Source: Candidatus Nanopelagicales bacterium (lineage in GTDB: Bacteria > Actinomycetota > Actinomycetes > S36-B12). From it: a stretch of 64,000 bases of DNA. The translations under genes were made by a program, and so were the position numbers. The notes under the pieces were generated by a model. That model was not told the DNA's origin. It saw only the letters and a list, made by a program, of their open reading frames with translations, and searched no databases. The stretch lies in assembly GCA_018402075.1 (NCBI GenBank), contig JAGYJP010000001.1, positions 434,001 through 498,000 of the forward strand. Direction: 5' to 3'. Shown one piece after another: positions 33,755 through 43,094 of this stretch; position 1 is the stretch's first letter; every line of letters starts with the position of its first letter.

Positions 33755-34560
33755 CTGCTCTCCTCCACTGGGCATTCCTGCCACATTTCGCCGTGCACCG
33801 ACCACGCTACGCACCTTCGCAAAACCTCGCGGAACTCCGGGGATTCCCATGCCACCCGATCTACCACACCCGTATCCGCAATACCAAGATCTGATACATC
33901 GAACCGGCCACGGCAGTGACCTAGTGTGAAATACACAACTTGGCCGTCTCCTTGGTTCCGAGTAAAAAGTACCGGATAGCGAGCGGGCTCTCCGGTGTGA
34001 GGAAATTCAAAACCAGGACTTGGATCAGTTATTTCAGTATCAAGAAGAACGTCAAGGTCATTGGATAAGTCCATGACATAAACCTCATCGGTTGTCTTAA
34101 ACGGCTCGACTCCAGAAACAAGTGCGTGTTCTGACTGCACCACGTTAATCAGTGCTGGCGCGATTTTTGGGTGTGCGAGGAATCGGCTGCCGAGCAACGC
34201 GTTGAAATCGGGCATCGCATCAGGGGTGCGGAATACGCGCGACCCCTCCAATAACGGTGGATCAATCGCTGAATTGGTGGCATGCAGAGCAAGTAGTCGC
34301 AGACCACCATCCACCGCTGCAGCTAGTGCGCGTGCTTCCTCAGCCGCAGGCCGGACATCACATGTGTAGGCAATGAGTGCATCGGCCGATGCCAGTACAT
34401 CGATCTGTGAGTAGTCCGCGTGCACGGTGCATCTCACACTGTCATGCTCGCCCAGCAACCGCAGTAACTCGAGTCGGGCGAAGTCGAAATCATGCCAACG
34501 TCCGCCAACAACGAGTGCTATGTCCACCCGCGAGGAATGGCAGTGCGTCAGATGTGACAT
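33751..34560 (-). CDS. ThuA-like domain protein 2
   Basis: A 269-aa ThuA-family protein: IALVVGGRWHDFDFARLELLRLL, LRLLALHATNSAIDPPLLEG, FRTPDAMPDFNALLG and GQVVYFTLGHCRGRFD are the usual elements, including the LGH near the C-terminus. It differs from the ThuA protein at 12970. Its stop overlaps the SDR start by 4 bases, so it heads the chain ThuA, SDR, LLM enzyme, isomerase-like protein and phosphatase. The substrate is not known; a sugar or glycoside derivative is the family precedent. Confidence 0.85.
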   Translation of the reverse strand: MSHLTHCHSSRVDIALVVGGRWHDFDFARLELLRLLGEHDSVRCTVHADYSQIDVLASADALIAYTCDVRPAAEEARALAAAVDGGLRLLALHATNSAIDPPLLEGSRVFRTPDAMPDFNALLGSRFLAHPKIAPALINVVQSEHALVSGVEPFKTTDEVYVMDLSNDLDVLLDTEITDPSPGFEFPHTGEPARYPVLFTRNQGDGQVVYFTLGHCRGRFDVSDLGIADTGVVDRVAWESPEFREVLRRCVAWSVHGEMWQECPVEESR

Positions 34561-34617
34561 GCGACCAGCCTCTTCATGGCGAGCAAATCAGTACGGACTT
34601 TCGGAACCTAACCGCAA

Positions 34618-35382
34618 TTAGAATTGAGTTCGCACGGTCATACCGCCATCGCAGACAACGTTGGTACCAACGCAGTAACCCATGGCTGGGCTTGCCAATC
34701 CAACGATAACCGCGGCGACCTGACTCGGCTCACCCATGCGTCCGAGTGGTATGGATCCAAGCACTCTTTCATAGACTTCGGGGCGACCCGCTTTGATCTT
34801 GCCCCAGTCGCCCTCTTCAAAGTAAACGGGGCCGGGCGAAACTGTGTTGACCCGAATGCCTTTTGGAGCCAGAGCCTGTGCCGCAGCAGATGCGTGCCGA
34901 ACGATCGCGGCCTTAAAAGCGCCGTAGGAATTGGGGGAACTCGGCCAAATATTGTCGAAACCGAAAGTGGATGAAAGCGCAATGATGGAACCTCCGCCAG
35001 CGGCTTCGAGAATGGGCGTTCCTTCATCGATCAGGTGAACCAACGGCAGAAGATCTAGTTCAAGACTTTGCTGCCATTGCTCGGGTCCCTTGATGGAACC
35101 TCCTGTGACATTAGACACTAAAATATCCAGCCCGCCTAAAGATTCCGCAGCATCGCGAATAAATCCTTTGAGTTGGTCTTCATTGCTTACATCAATCGCT
35201 CGAGCGAAAACCGTGACTCCCTTGCCGCGCAATTCTTCAGCAAAAGCATCCACAGCCTCAGCATTGCGGGCGCAGAATGCAACCGAGGCACCCTCCGCAG
35301 CCAAAAGTTCAACAGTGGCACGGCCGATACCACGAGTACCCCCAGTTACGAGAGCACGCTTACCAGTGAGGCCAAGGTCCAT
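34618..35382 (-). CDS. short-chain dehydrogenase/reductase 3
   Basis: A 254-aa SDR with TGGTRGIG, the catalytic segment SPNSYGAFK (Tyr-x3-Lys) and C-terminal GYCVGTNVVCDGG. It lies 57 bases upstream of the ThuA gene on the same strand and probably begins the transcription unit. It is divergent from the ferredoxin gene at 35528. Confidence 0.9.
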   Translation of the reverse strand: MDLGLTGKRALVTGGTRGIGRATVELLAAEGASVAFCARNAEAVDAFAEELRGKGVTVFARAIDVSNEDQLKGFIRDAAESLGGLDILVSNVTGGSIKGPEQWQQSLELDLLPLVHLIDEGTPILEAAGGGSIIALSSTFGFDNIWPSSPNSYGAFKAAIVRHASAAAQALAPKGIRVNTVSPGPVYFEEGDWGKIKAGRPEVYERVLGSIPLGRMGEPSQVAAVIVGLASPAMGYCVGTNVVCDGGMTVRTQF

Positions 35383-35527
35383 GATGTTCCAATCTTTTAG
35401 GTATCTGCTGGATGAAGGACACTTTGAGTGTCGTTATTAGGATGTGCATGTTATCGGATATTCACTACCGTACGTTCCCGTTCCGAAAAAATACCGAACT
35501 CACATAATGCTGAGACTGGAGGTCCAT

Positions 35528-35839
35528 ATGAAACAGGTCACAGTACTTCCACTTGATCTTGAACTCCAGGTTGCTGATGGACAATCCGTTATGAACGCCG
35601 CACACCAGGCTGGTTACATCTGGCCCACCGAGTGCGAAGGTGTTGCCTCCTGTGGCCTGTGTGTCAGCATCATTCGCGAGGGCGTCGAGAACTGCGGACC
35701 GATGTCCGCTCTTGAGGAAGAAACACTCCAACGCACCATGGGCATGATAGATCCCTCACGGCGCCTGGCATGTCAACTCACCGTCACCGGTCCGGTGACC
35801 CTCACCAAACGCGGAGTTCATCTGCGCGAGGAGGCTTAA
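35528..35839 (+). CDS. [2Fe-2S] plant/adrenodoxin-type ferredoxin
   Basis: A 103-aa ferredoxin. The cluster ligands are C36-x5-C42-x2-C45 and C82 (TECEGVASCGLC ... RLACQL), with an additional Cys56. The ATG at 35528 has GGAGG about 5 bases ahead; a longer frame exists upstream. It could deliver electrons to the Rieske oxygenase (23764) or the P450 (59031), since neither has an adjacent ferredoxin. It is 3 bases ahead of the tandem NTF2-fold gene and starts a four-gene rightward operon. Confidence 0.93.
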   Translation: MKQVTVLPLDLELQVADGQSVMNAAHQAGYIWPTECEGVASCGLCVSIIREGVENCGPMSALEEETLQRTMGMIDPSRRLACQLTVTGPVTLTKRGVHLREEA

Positions 35840-35842
35840 GAA

Positions 35843-36718
35843 ATGACTGAGCAGGCTGACATCAACGAACTGTCTCAACGACTTGAGCGTCTGGAGACAA
35901 CCGAGGCCGCCCGAGCGGTGCTCTACCAATACGCGGATGCCGTTGACACTCGTAATTGGGGAATGCTTGCTGGAGCTTTCAGCGAAGATGCCGTATTTGA
36001 AATGCCCGGCTCCCAATTAACCGGACAAGTCGCGATCGTCTCAGCGATGCAGAGCATGTTGCCACCTGAATTCGTCACACGTCACTTGATTGTGAACCCG
36101 CAGGTAACGTGGGAATCTCCCGGGCGAGCCACTGTGCGAGCCACCATTTACTACGCACACGAGGGCTCTGGTTTCGAAGCAACCGGCTGGGGTGACTACG
36201 TGGACGAGATCACCGTCACTGATGGAGTCGGCGTGATCACCCGGAAAGTCTTCACTCCGGCTCAGCATCTGCCGGGAAGTGTGGCAACAGTTGCCGGCCG
36301 ATTGGAGCAACTTGAGTCAGCCGAGCTGGCCCGCGCCGTTTCTTGGCGGTACGCGCAGGCAGTCGACAAACCGGACCTCGAGTTGCTATCAGGTGTGTTC
36401 ACCGAAGATGCCGTTTTAACAACGAGCAAGGGCACCCAGCAAGGGCGAGATAACGTTGTGGCCTACTACGCGAAGGCGCTTGCCGACCCAGTCCAACGCA
36501 AACATTTCTTGGTTAACCAGACGGTTACTCCGCTGGGTCCGGACCTCGTGCTCTTGGAGTCCTATTTCATGTACACATTCGCCGGCAACGACACATCCAT
36601 GTTGGGTTGGGGAAACTACGTCGATCGCATTCGAATCATCGACGGAGTTGGATATATCGAAGACAAACGAATTACGGCAGACGTCCATGCTGATTCCCGT
36701 GTCGGCTGGGCGCGTTGA
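35843..36718 (+). CDS. tandem NTF2/SnoaL-fold fusion protein
   Basis: A 291-aa protein built of two SnoaL-like domains. Domain 1 (about 7-140) starts RLERLETTEAARAVLYQYADAVDTRN. Domain 2 (about 150-285) starts RLEQLESAELARAVSWRYAQAVDKPD. The two halves align well and share W/LGWG(D/N)YVD near the end of each sheet (GWGDYVDEI, GWGNYVDRI). Most family members are single domains of about 130-160 residues, so an internal duplication is likely. It lies between the ferredoxin and an SDR gene, and its TGA overlaps the SDR ATG (TGATG). The function may be isomerase, hydratase or lyase. Confidence 0.85.
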   Translation: MTEQADINELSQRLERLETTEAARAVLYQYADAVDTRNWGMLAGAFSEDAVFEMPGSQLTGQVAIVSAMQSMLPPEFVTRHLIVNPQVTWESPGRATVRATIYYAHEGSGFEATGWGDYVDEITVTDGVGVITRKVFTPAQHLPGSVATVAGRLEQLESAELARAVSWRYAQAVDKPDLELLSGVFTEDAVLTTSKGTQQGRDNVVAYYAKALADPVQRKHFLVNQTVTPLGPDLVLLESYFMYTFAGNDTSMLGWGNYVDRIRIIDGVGYIEDKRITADVHADSRVGWAR

Positions 36719-37518
36719 TGACCGGCACGCTTGCAGGCAAGCGAGTTCTCGTTACCGGCGCAGCCCAAGGAATGGGTCGAGCAATCGCGGTGGCCTGCGC
36801 GCGTCAGGGTGCAGAAGCGGTCACCATCACCGATATTCAGCGCGAGTCAGCTGAAGAAACAGCTCAGCGAGTGCGCGAGGCTGGGGCCAATGCACTTGTT
36901 GTCACCGCAGACTTAACAAAAGCTGATCAGATTCAGGAGATGGTAGAGGCATCAGTAGCTTTCGCTGGCGGACTCGACACTTTGATCAACAACGCAGGAG
37001 TAATCGACTCCGCATTTGTTCACCCGGCAGGATTTGACACGCTTGATGAAACCACCTGGGACATTGTTATGAATGTGAATCTCAAAGCAGTCTGGCTCGC
37101 GACTAAAGCAGCCGCTCCTTACCTTCGTAATTCCGATCGCGGTCCGTCCATAGTGAATTCCGCCTCGGTCGCAGGCATACATGGAACTACCAGCGCAATC
37201 GCATACGGTGCGAGCAAAGCAGGTGTCATCCAACTCACCAAGTCCTGCGCCGTTGCACTGGGCCCGGCTATCCGCGTCAATGCATTCTTGCCCGGCACAA
37301 TCGATACACCCATGGCACAGGAACATTTAGCGTCCGGCGCAGACCGGGCTAAGACGGAACTCCGAATGACCGGCACCCACGTAATCCCCCGCTTTGGCAC
37401 CGCCGATGAAGTCGCCCAGGTCGCCTGCTTCCTAGCTTCCGATTCAGCTTCATTTGTTACCGGTGGTATTTACCCGGTTGACGGTGGCACACTTGCTTGG
37501 CGCGGGATTCGGACGTGA
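36718..37518 (+). CDS. short-chain dehydrogenase/reductase 4
   Basis: A 266-aa classical SDR with TGAAQGMG, NNAG (TLINNAGVIDS), catalytic YGASK and C-terminal FVTGGIYPVDGG. The ATG shares its first base with the last base of the previous stop. It is the third gene of the ferredoxin operon and overlaps the HAD gene by 4 bases. Confidence 0.9.
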   Translation: MTGTLAGKRVLVTGAAQGMGRAIAVACARQGAEAVTITDIQRESAEETAQRVREAGANALVVTADLTKADQIQEMVEASVAFAGGLDTLINNAGVIDSAFVHPAGFDTLDETTWDIVMNVNLKAVWLATKAAAPYLRNSDRGPSIVNSASVAGIHGTTSAIAYGASKAGVIQLTKSCAVALGPAIRVNAFLPGTIDTPMAQEHLASGADRAKTELRMTGTHVIPRFGTADEVAQVACFLASDSASFVTGGIYPVDGGTLAWRGIRT

Positions 37519-38189
37519 CCCCCGCGTATGACGTTGTACTACTCGATCTCGACGGCACGATCATTGATTCTGAACCTGGTGTTCAAGCTGCCGTTCGGCA
37601 CGCGCTTGTCACCGGCTTCGGGATAAACCCAACCCAAGCTCAACTTGAGGAGTTCATGGGGCCACCACTTGCAGAGGTTCTGCCGCGAGTTTTCGGTCTG
37701 ACCGATTATGCCGATGAGCAACGCTTCTTCGAGTTGTTTTGCGCGGTTTACTTCCACGACATGGAATACAACTTTGATTTGTACCCCGGCATACTGGCAT
37801 TAATAGACGATCTTTCCGCCGCCGGGGTTGTCATTGCGCTAGCCACATCGAAGCCCGCCGAGTCTGCTGAACGCATTTTGAAACATGCCGAGATTGTTGA
37901 TCGATTCACATTTGTCGCCGGTTCTGCCTCCGATGGTTCCCGGCAGGACAAGGTCGATGTACTTGCACACACATTTATGAATATGCAAGCTAATGCCTCA
38001 ACTCACCGCATCGCCATGATCGGAGATCGAGCCTTAGATGTACACGCTGCACATGCTCATGGAGTCGATGGCATTGCCGTCTACTGGGGATACGCACCTC
38101 AGGGTGAACTCGATGATTGCAATGCCACTCACCGAGTCGCAACTGTCGCAGAGTTACGACAAGTCCTACTCCCTCACTCACCCAACTAA
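37515..38189 (+). CDS. HAD-superfamily hydrolase, phosphoglycolate-phosphatase-like
   Basis: A 224-aa HAD phosphatase starting at GTG in a GTGA overlap with the SDR stop. Motif I is LLDLDGTIID, motif II ALATSKP, and motif III/IV KVD... then MIGDRALDVHAAHAHG. The cap domain between motifs I and II is the C1 helical type, as in Gph. It may remove phosphate from a small intermediate. Together with two histidine phosphatases and a CX5R phosphatase it adds to the number of phosphatases in this catabolic region. Confidence 0.88.
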   Translation: MTPAYDVVLLDLDGTIIDSEPGVQAAVRHALVTGFGINPTQAQLEEFMGPPLAEVLPRVFGLTDYADEQRFFELFCAVYFHDMEYNFDLYPGILALIDDLSAAGVVIALATSKPAESAERILKHAEIVDRFTFVAGSASDGSRQDKVDVLAHTFMNMQANASTHRIAMIGDRALDVHAAHAHGVDGIAVYWGYAPQGELDDCNATHRVATVAELRQVLLPHSPN

Positions 38190-38196
38190 CAGTTAC

Positions 38197-39120
38197 TCAT
38201 CGCACAGCAGCATCAAGAACCGGAGCGAGTCGATCAGGGATCTCAACCCAATCCTGCGAGGATGTAATTGCCGGATCAAAATTCGCGTCAATTGAGACAG
38301 CGTCAACTCCTGCAGCAGCAGCTAGGGCCACCTGTTCACACAGTTCATCAACACTCAACGGGCGCAGATTGGCGACCACCACGGGCGGGTCTGTGAACAA
38401 ATTCCAACACATCTTGAGCGGCTCGAGTCCTGTCGGACGCATTGAAGCAAGCAGTTTCATGGTCTCTAAGTGCTGTTCCAATGTTCCGGAAGCTGGATTC
38501 CACCAGTCAAATTGCTCCGCCGTCCTCGCCAGACCAACCTCTGAACGCATACCGGACATAAGTGGCGGATGAGGCCGTTGAATGGGTTTGGGATCAACAT
38601 CGGAAGTCGGGATCGAAAAGAATTCACCCTGATGACTTACTGGATCCGGCCCCCAACAAGCCTTCATCGCATCAATAAATTCCCCCGCACGGCGGCCTCG
38701 TGTGCGCGGATCAACGTCGTACTGAGCATGTTCTTCGTCTGACCAACCGACACTGAAACCAAATACGGTCCGACCACCTGAAAGTACATCTAGGGTTGTA
38801 ATCCGCTGTGCCAGGTCCACCGGTCTGTTATAGCCCGCAACGAGGATGCTCGTGCCCAAAATGATCTCAGTTGTCCACCCCGCAACAACTGACAGCAATT
38901 CAAGTGGCTGCAACACCGAACGATAAGCCGCTGGCACGGCAAGTCCCGGGCGCGCTGAGTACCCGGAAACCACCTCGTGCGGATAAAACAGATGCTGTTG
39001 AACGAACAGGTGCCCGAAGCCGAGTTCCTCGGCTCGCTCGGCAAAGCCACGAACAGCGCTCGCGTCGACATTGCTACCGAGCTGAGGGAGTGCAAGGCCG
39101 ACGCGCATGCGGTCGATCAC
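38197..39120 (-). CDS. LLM-class (F420-type) oxidoreductase 2
   Basis: A 307-aa luciferase-like enzyme: RVGLALPQLGSNVDASAVRGFAERAEELGFGHLFVQ, then ILGTSILVAGYNRPVDLAQRITTLDVLSGGRTVFGFSVGW-type segments. The GTG at 39120 overlaps the SDR stop as GTGA and is preferred; an ATG four codons later is an alternative. Probably F420-dependent by family. It is co-transcribed with the SDR at 39117. Confidence 0.85.
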   Translation of the reverse strand: MIDRMRVGLALPQLGSNVDASAVRGFAERAEELGFGHLFVQQHLFYPHEVVSGYSARPGLAVPAAYRSVLQPLELLSVVAGWTTEIILGTSILVAGYNRPVDLAQRITTLDVLSGGRTVFGFSVGWSDEEHAQYDVDPRTRGRRAGEFIDAMKACWGPDPVSHQGEFFSIPTSDVDPKPIQRPHPPLMSGMRSEVGLARTAEQFDWWNPASGTLEQHLETMKLLASMRPTGLEPLKMCWNLFTDPPVVVANLRPLSVDELCEQVALAAAAGVDAVSIDANFDPAITSSQDWVEIPDRLAPVLDAAVR

Positions 39121-39893
39121 GGCCAAAGACCGCCACCAACGGTGACAACCTCGCCGTGCATGTAGGGAACTTCATCACTGAGTAACCAAGCGGCGGTTGC
39201 GGCAATTTCCTCTGGCTCTGCGTATCTTCCCAGCGGGACAGCCGCATTCATGGCGCCCTTGAATGTGTCAACGTCAATGCCCGCAAGCCCGGCCAAACCT
39301 TCTTCAAGTGGACGCATCATCCGCGTGTCAACGACACCGGGCGCGACAACATTTACACGAACACCGAGTGGACCGGCTTCTTTCATGAGTGATCGCGACA
39401 TGCCAACCACGGCATGCTTGCTTGCCACATAAACAGCAACACCACCATCGCCCTTTAGCCCGGCTATCGAAGATGTGATCACGATCTTTCCGCGATCCGG
39501 CTGCGTGAGCATTTGACGCATTGCGGCCGATGTGCCCAAGAAAACACTGCGCACATTGACAGCGAAAACTTTCTCAAAGTCATTTATGTCAAATTCCGAA
39601 ACGGGTAACACCTTGCTTTCAACACCCGCGTTAGCAAAAAACATGTCGACACTGCCAAAGGCCTCTACCGTGGCGGCAAAGAAACCTGCGGTGTCATCAG
39701 CACTGGTGACATCTGCCCGGATGGGCAGGATTCGGTCACCCAACTCGGCTTTGAGTGAATCGATGCCAGCCTGATCAATATCAACGGCAACCACATTTGC
39801 ACCCTCAGCGTGCAGCCTTCGGACCGTTGCGGCACCAATACCGCCGGCAGCACCGGTCACAATCGCTGTTTTGCCTGAAATTCCCTTCAACAT
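39117..39893 (-). CDS. short-chain dehydrogenase/reductase 5
   Basis: A 258-aa SDR with TGAAGGIG, NAG (FFANAGVES), catalytic YVASK and a C-terminus YMHGEVVTVGGG. It precedes and overlaps the LLM-class gene. A 139-base gap separates it from the CoA-ligase gene upstream, in which a near-perfect 20-bp palindrome lies. Confidence 0.9.
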   Translation of the reverse strand: MLKGISGKTAIVTGAAGGIGAATVRRLHAEGANVVAVDIDQAGIDSLKAELGDRILPIRADVTSADDTAGFFAATVEAFGSVDMFFANAGVESKVLPVSEFDINDFEKVFAVNVRSVFLGTSAAMRQMLTQPDRGKIVITSSIAGLKGDGGVAVYVASKHAVVGMSRSLMKEAGPLGVRVNVVAPGVVDTRMMRPLEEGLAGLAGIDVDTFKGAMNAAVPLGRYAEPEEIAATAAWLLSDEVPYMHGEVVTVGGGLWP

Positions 39894-40000
39894 GCTTCCT
39901 CCTCGTGGTGGCCGGCATTCTGCCTCGGCGCAACTTCAAAAAATCAGACTGATCTAATCAGCAAACCTTAGTCACTCGTGAGGAACAACGGAGAATTATC

Positions 40001-40020
40001 TTGGAAAAATATTTATCCAA
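40001..40020. promoter_or_regulatory. near-perfect 20-bp AT-rich palindrome
   Basis: TTGGAAAAATATTTATCCAA matches its own reverse complement at 18 of 20 positions. It lies 13 bases past the CoA-ligase stop and 108 bases upstream of the SDR start. It may be an operator for the SDR/LLM pair or a weak terminator of the ligase gene. Confidence 0.4.
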
Positions 40021-40032
40021 AGCGGTTCGCTA

Positions 40033-41598
40033 TTAGCCACCGATAGTTCTGTCGCCATCCCAATAAGGGCGTCGCAATAATTTCTTATCAACTTTCTGCA
40101 TTTCATTTCGAGGTAGTTCGGCCAAATATTCGTATCGGCGTGGGATTTTATAGGCGGCCAAACGCTCACGGCAAAATCGTTCTAGTTGATCAGACTCAGG
40201 GGGTGCTGCGGGGTCAGCAGGAACAATCAATGCGAGCAACTGTTCACCGAGATCCTCAGAAGGGATCCCGATAACGGCGACATCCACAACAGCGGGATGC
40301 TCGCGGAGCACATTTTCACTTTCTGATGGGTACAGATTGACTCCACCAGAAACCACCATGTCTGACAGGCGGTCTGTTATAAAGATGAAACCATTTTCAT
40401 CAATGTGCCCCATATCCCCTAGTGTGAAAGCCCCGGGTCGGACATACGCCTTGGCGGTCTTTTCCGGATCCTGGTGATATTGAGGGCCGAATCCATCGGG
40501 TGATTCAAATGCCAAAATCCCGGTCTCGCCAACTCCCAACTCCGAGCCTGATTCGTCCACCACAATTACTCGGAATGGCTCCACCGCACGACCAACAGAT
40601 CCGGGGTGCTCGAGCCATTCAGAGGAATTTATTCGACACAGAGTTCCGGTCTCGCTGCCACCATAGGACTCAAGGAGAATCGGACCAAACCAATCAATCA
40701 TTTTCCGCTTTACATCTGATGGACATGCGGAACCGGTGTGAGCGATCAGTTGCAAATGACTGACATCAGCCAAAGCGCGCACGGCAGGATCAACTGCTAA
40801 CAGCCGCTGGAAATGTGTGGGAACCATTACAGATGAAGTGACTCGATACGTGTCAATGAGCCCAAGCACTTTTTCAGGGTCAAACTTTCCCACAATCACT
40901 ATGGGGCGCCCCAGCAATAAATGACGCACGGCGGTAAGCGGACCGTTGTGCTGTAAAGGGCCCACCACGATATGGGCACCATCCGGGAACTGTGCCCGTT
41001 CACGTAATTTCTCCAGGTATTGGGTATGGCTTTGTACCGGTGGGAGTACCCATCGAGTCTGCGTACCACGAGCGCGGCCCGTGGTACCTGATGTGTACAC
41101 CATGGTGGGGCTTGCCGGGCGATCATCGAACTCCACAAACTCAGGCGCGCCAGCAAGCCAGTCTTCCCAATTAATCAATCCTTGATGCTCCGACGCAGAG
41201 TTTGCCCCTGAGTGGAGCACAACCGAATCCACCAAACCAGCCTCAAGCGCGGCCACCGCTGCGGCCATCCCGCCCGGTCCGGCGATCAATCCGACCATGT
41301 GTGAATCTTCAATCTGATCACTGAGTTCCGCCAAGGTGAGTTGACGGGATACCGCAACAGTTCCAACTCCTGCCATGAGACCGGCCGCATGCGCTATCAG
41401 AGTCGGTGAAACATTGTCACCGAGAATTCCCCACCGTTCACTTGGATCGGGGGCACCGACCAACATGGCCGCGGCAACCTTGTGTAGTTCTGCGGAAGTG
41501 TCCGCCCAAGTTCGGGTGGACAATTCATCCACCAGTGCGATTCCCGCAGGGTCGGTCGTAGCGATTTCCGCAACAGGCCCAAGTCTGAGGTCAGGCAC
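40033..41598 (-). CDS. acyl-CoA synthetase / AMP-dependent ligase
   Basis: A 521-aa class I adenylate-forming enzyme. The phosphate loop is [14 protein letters not shown], followed by ESYGGSETG, the hinge region [28 protein letters not shown], and a C-terminal Lys segment [13 protein letters not shown]. It would activate a carboxylic acid to its CoA ester ahead of the acyl-CoA dehydrogenases. It is divergent from the ACAD10/11-like gene at 41743. The acyl substrate is unknown. Confidence 0.9.
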   Translation of the reverse strand: MPDLRLGPVAEIATTDPAGIALVDELSTRTWADTSAELHKVAAAMLVGAPDPSERWGILGDNVSPTLIAHAAGLMAGVGTVAVSRQLTLAELSDQIEDSHMVGLIAGPGGMAAAVAALEAGLVDSVVLHSGANSASEHQGLINWEDWLAGAPEFVEFDDRPASPTMVYTSGTTGRARGTQTRWVLPPVQSHTQYLEKLRERAQFPDGAHIVVGPLQHNGPLTAVRHLLLGRPIVIVGKFDPEKVLGLIDTYRVTSSVMVPTHFQRLLAVDPAVRALADVSHLQLIAHTGSACPSDVKRKMIDWFGPILLESYGGSETGTLCRINSSEWLEHPGSVGRAVEPFRVIVVDESGSELGVGETGILAFESPDGFGPQYHQDPEKTAKAYVRPGAFTLGDMGHIDENGFIFITDRLSDMVVSGGVNLYPSESENVLREHPAVVDVAVIGIPSEDLGEQLLALIVPADPAAPPESDQLERFCRERLAAYKIPRRYEYLAELPRNEMQKVDKKLLRRPYWDGDRTIGG

Positions 41599-41742
41599 AG
41601 CACTTCCTTCGGGTTAAGTGGTCACGTGAACGGGCATTCCAGCCGCACCTATAACGGCACAGGCGGGAGGCTACTCCCTCTGGTAGTGTCCGAAAGCCAA
41701 ACTCACACATTACCAAAACCCACTACATCACACGGAGTGCTC

Positions 41743-42960
41743 ATGGACTTTCAACCCAGCGATAAGGCCCAAGAACTCTCGGAGCTGATGTGGACATTCC
41801 TTAACGAGCGCGTACTTCCGGCCGAGGCCGAGTACGACTCCTATCGCGCTTCCGTTGGACCCGATGATTTCACCTTGCCTCCCGTCGTTGAGGAACTTAA
41901 GACACAGGCTCGCAAACTTGGGCTATGGAACCTATTCCTACCGGCATTGAGCGGTCTCACCAACGTCGAATATGCCCAGTTGGCAGAGATCTCGGGTTGG
42001 AGCGTTGATATTTTCCCCGAGGCGATTAACTGTCAAGCCCCTGATACCGGCAACATGGAAACAATTCATCTATTTGGAACTGAAGAGCAAAAAAATCAAT
42101 GGTTAGAACCGTTACTCGACGGCACAATTCGCTCAGGCTTTGCCATGACTGAACCGAATGTGGCCAGCAGCGATGCCACCAATATTCAATGTTCGATCAC
42201 ACGTGATGGCGATGACTACGTAATCAATGGAACCAAATGGTGGACCAGCGGCGCAATGGACCCACGCTGCAAAATTCTGATTGTCATGGGCAAGACCGAC
42301 CCCAACGGCCCAGCGCACCGTCAACAGTCAATGTTGCTTGTTCCCACCGACACTCCCGGTGTTCGAATTGTTCGCTCACTTACCGTATTCGGTCGACAAG
42401 ATCAGCATGGTCACGCATGGATTGAATTCGATAATGTCCGAGTGCCTGCAACCAACTTGCTCGCCGAAGAGGGCGACGGATTCATGATTGCCCAAGCCCG
42501 ACTTGGCCCGGGTCGGATACACCATTGCATGCGTTCAATCGGTGCAGCTGAGCGCGCCCTGCAAATGATGGTTGAACGGGCGAATTCCCGGGTGGCGTTC
42601 GGAGGTCCATTAGCCGATCAGGGCTCAATCCAAGAATGGATTGCTGAATCCCGCATTGAAATTGAGCAGGCGCGCTTACTGACTATGAAAGCCGCCTGGA
42701 TGATTGATCAAGGGGGGGCCAAATCGGCAAAAACCGAAATCGCGGCCATCAAAGTTATTGCACCCCGGGTTGCTTGCAATGTCATTGACCGAGCCATTCA
42801 GGTGCACGGTGGCCTTGGTGTGTGCGATGACATCCCGCTGGCCAGAATGTACGGGTGGCAGCGGGCCCTGAAGATTTTCGATGGTCCAGACCAGGTTCAC
42901 CTCAGGTCCATTGCGCGCTGGGAACTCAAGCGGCCACGTGAAGTAATCCTGCCGACCTAA
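41743..42960 (+). CDS. acyl-CoA dehydrogenase of the ACAD10/11 type
   Basis: A 405-aa dehydrogenase carrying the segments [48 protein letters not shown] and [24 protein letters not shown], which are characteristic of the ACAD10/ACAD11 group rather than of ordinary FadE proteins. In that group, 4-hydroxyacyl-CoAs are first phosphorylated by a kinase and then handled by the dehydrogenase domain. No kinase domain or kinase gene of that kind is adjacent here. The ATG at 41743 has GGAG about 5 bases ahead. It precedes icmF on the same strand. Confidence 0.88.
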   Translation: MDFQPSDKAQELSELMWTFLNERVLPAEAEYDSYRASVGPDDFTLPPVVEELKTQARKLGLWNLFLPALSGLTNVEYAQLAEISGWSVDIFPEAINCQAPDTGNMETIHLFGTEEQKNQWLEPLLDGTIRSGFAMTEPNVASSDATNIQCSITRDGDDYVINGTKWWTSGAMDPRCKILIVMGKTDPNGPAHRQQSMLLVPTDTPGVRIVRSLTVFGRQDQHGHAWIEFDNVRVPATNLLAEEGDGFMIAQARLGPGRIHHCMRSIGAAERALQMMVERANSRVAFGGPLADQGSIQEWIAESRIEIEQARLLTMKAAWMIDQGGAKSAKTEIAAIKVIAPRVACNVIDRAIQVHGGLGVCDDIPLARMYGWQRALKIFDGPDQVHLRSIARWELKRPREVILPT

Positions 42961-43032
42961 TATTTTCCCACCGAGGGTGCCCCACGTGACATAAAGTTAG
43001 GGAGTACCTGCGCGCAAAGAACATTGATGTCC

Positions 43033-43038
43033 TATAAT
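43033..43038 (+). promoter_or_regulatory. consensus -10 box TATAAT upstream of icmF
   Basis: An exact TATAAT lies 57 bases before the icmF GTG. No good -35 hexamer is seen 16-18 bases upstream. An inverted repeat AGCCG-N9-CGGCT follows at 43056-43074 within the presumed leader. Confidence 0.3.
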
Positions 43039-43094
43039 TTGCAGTCCATAGACTTAGCCGGCGTGTTGTCGGCTTCCAACCGAGGGGAACCCCT

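Noticed and set aside
42961..43094. A cobalamin riboswitch upstream of icmF.
   Set aside because: The gap is only 134 bases and I could not find the conserved B12-box-like core or a convincing fold.
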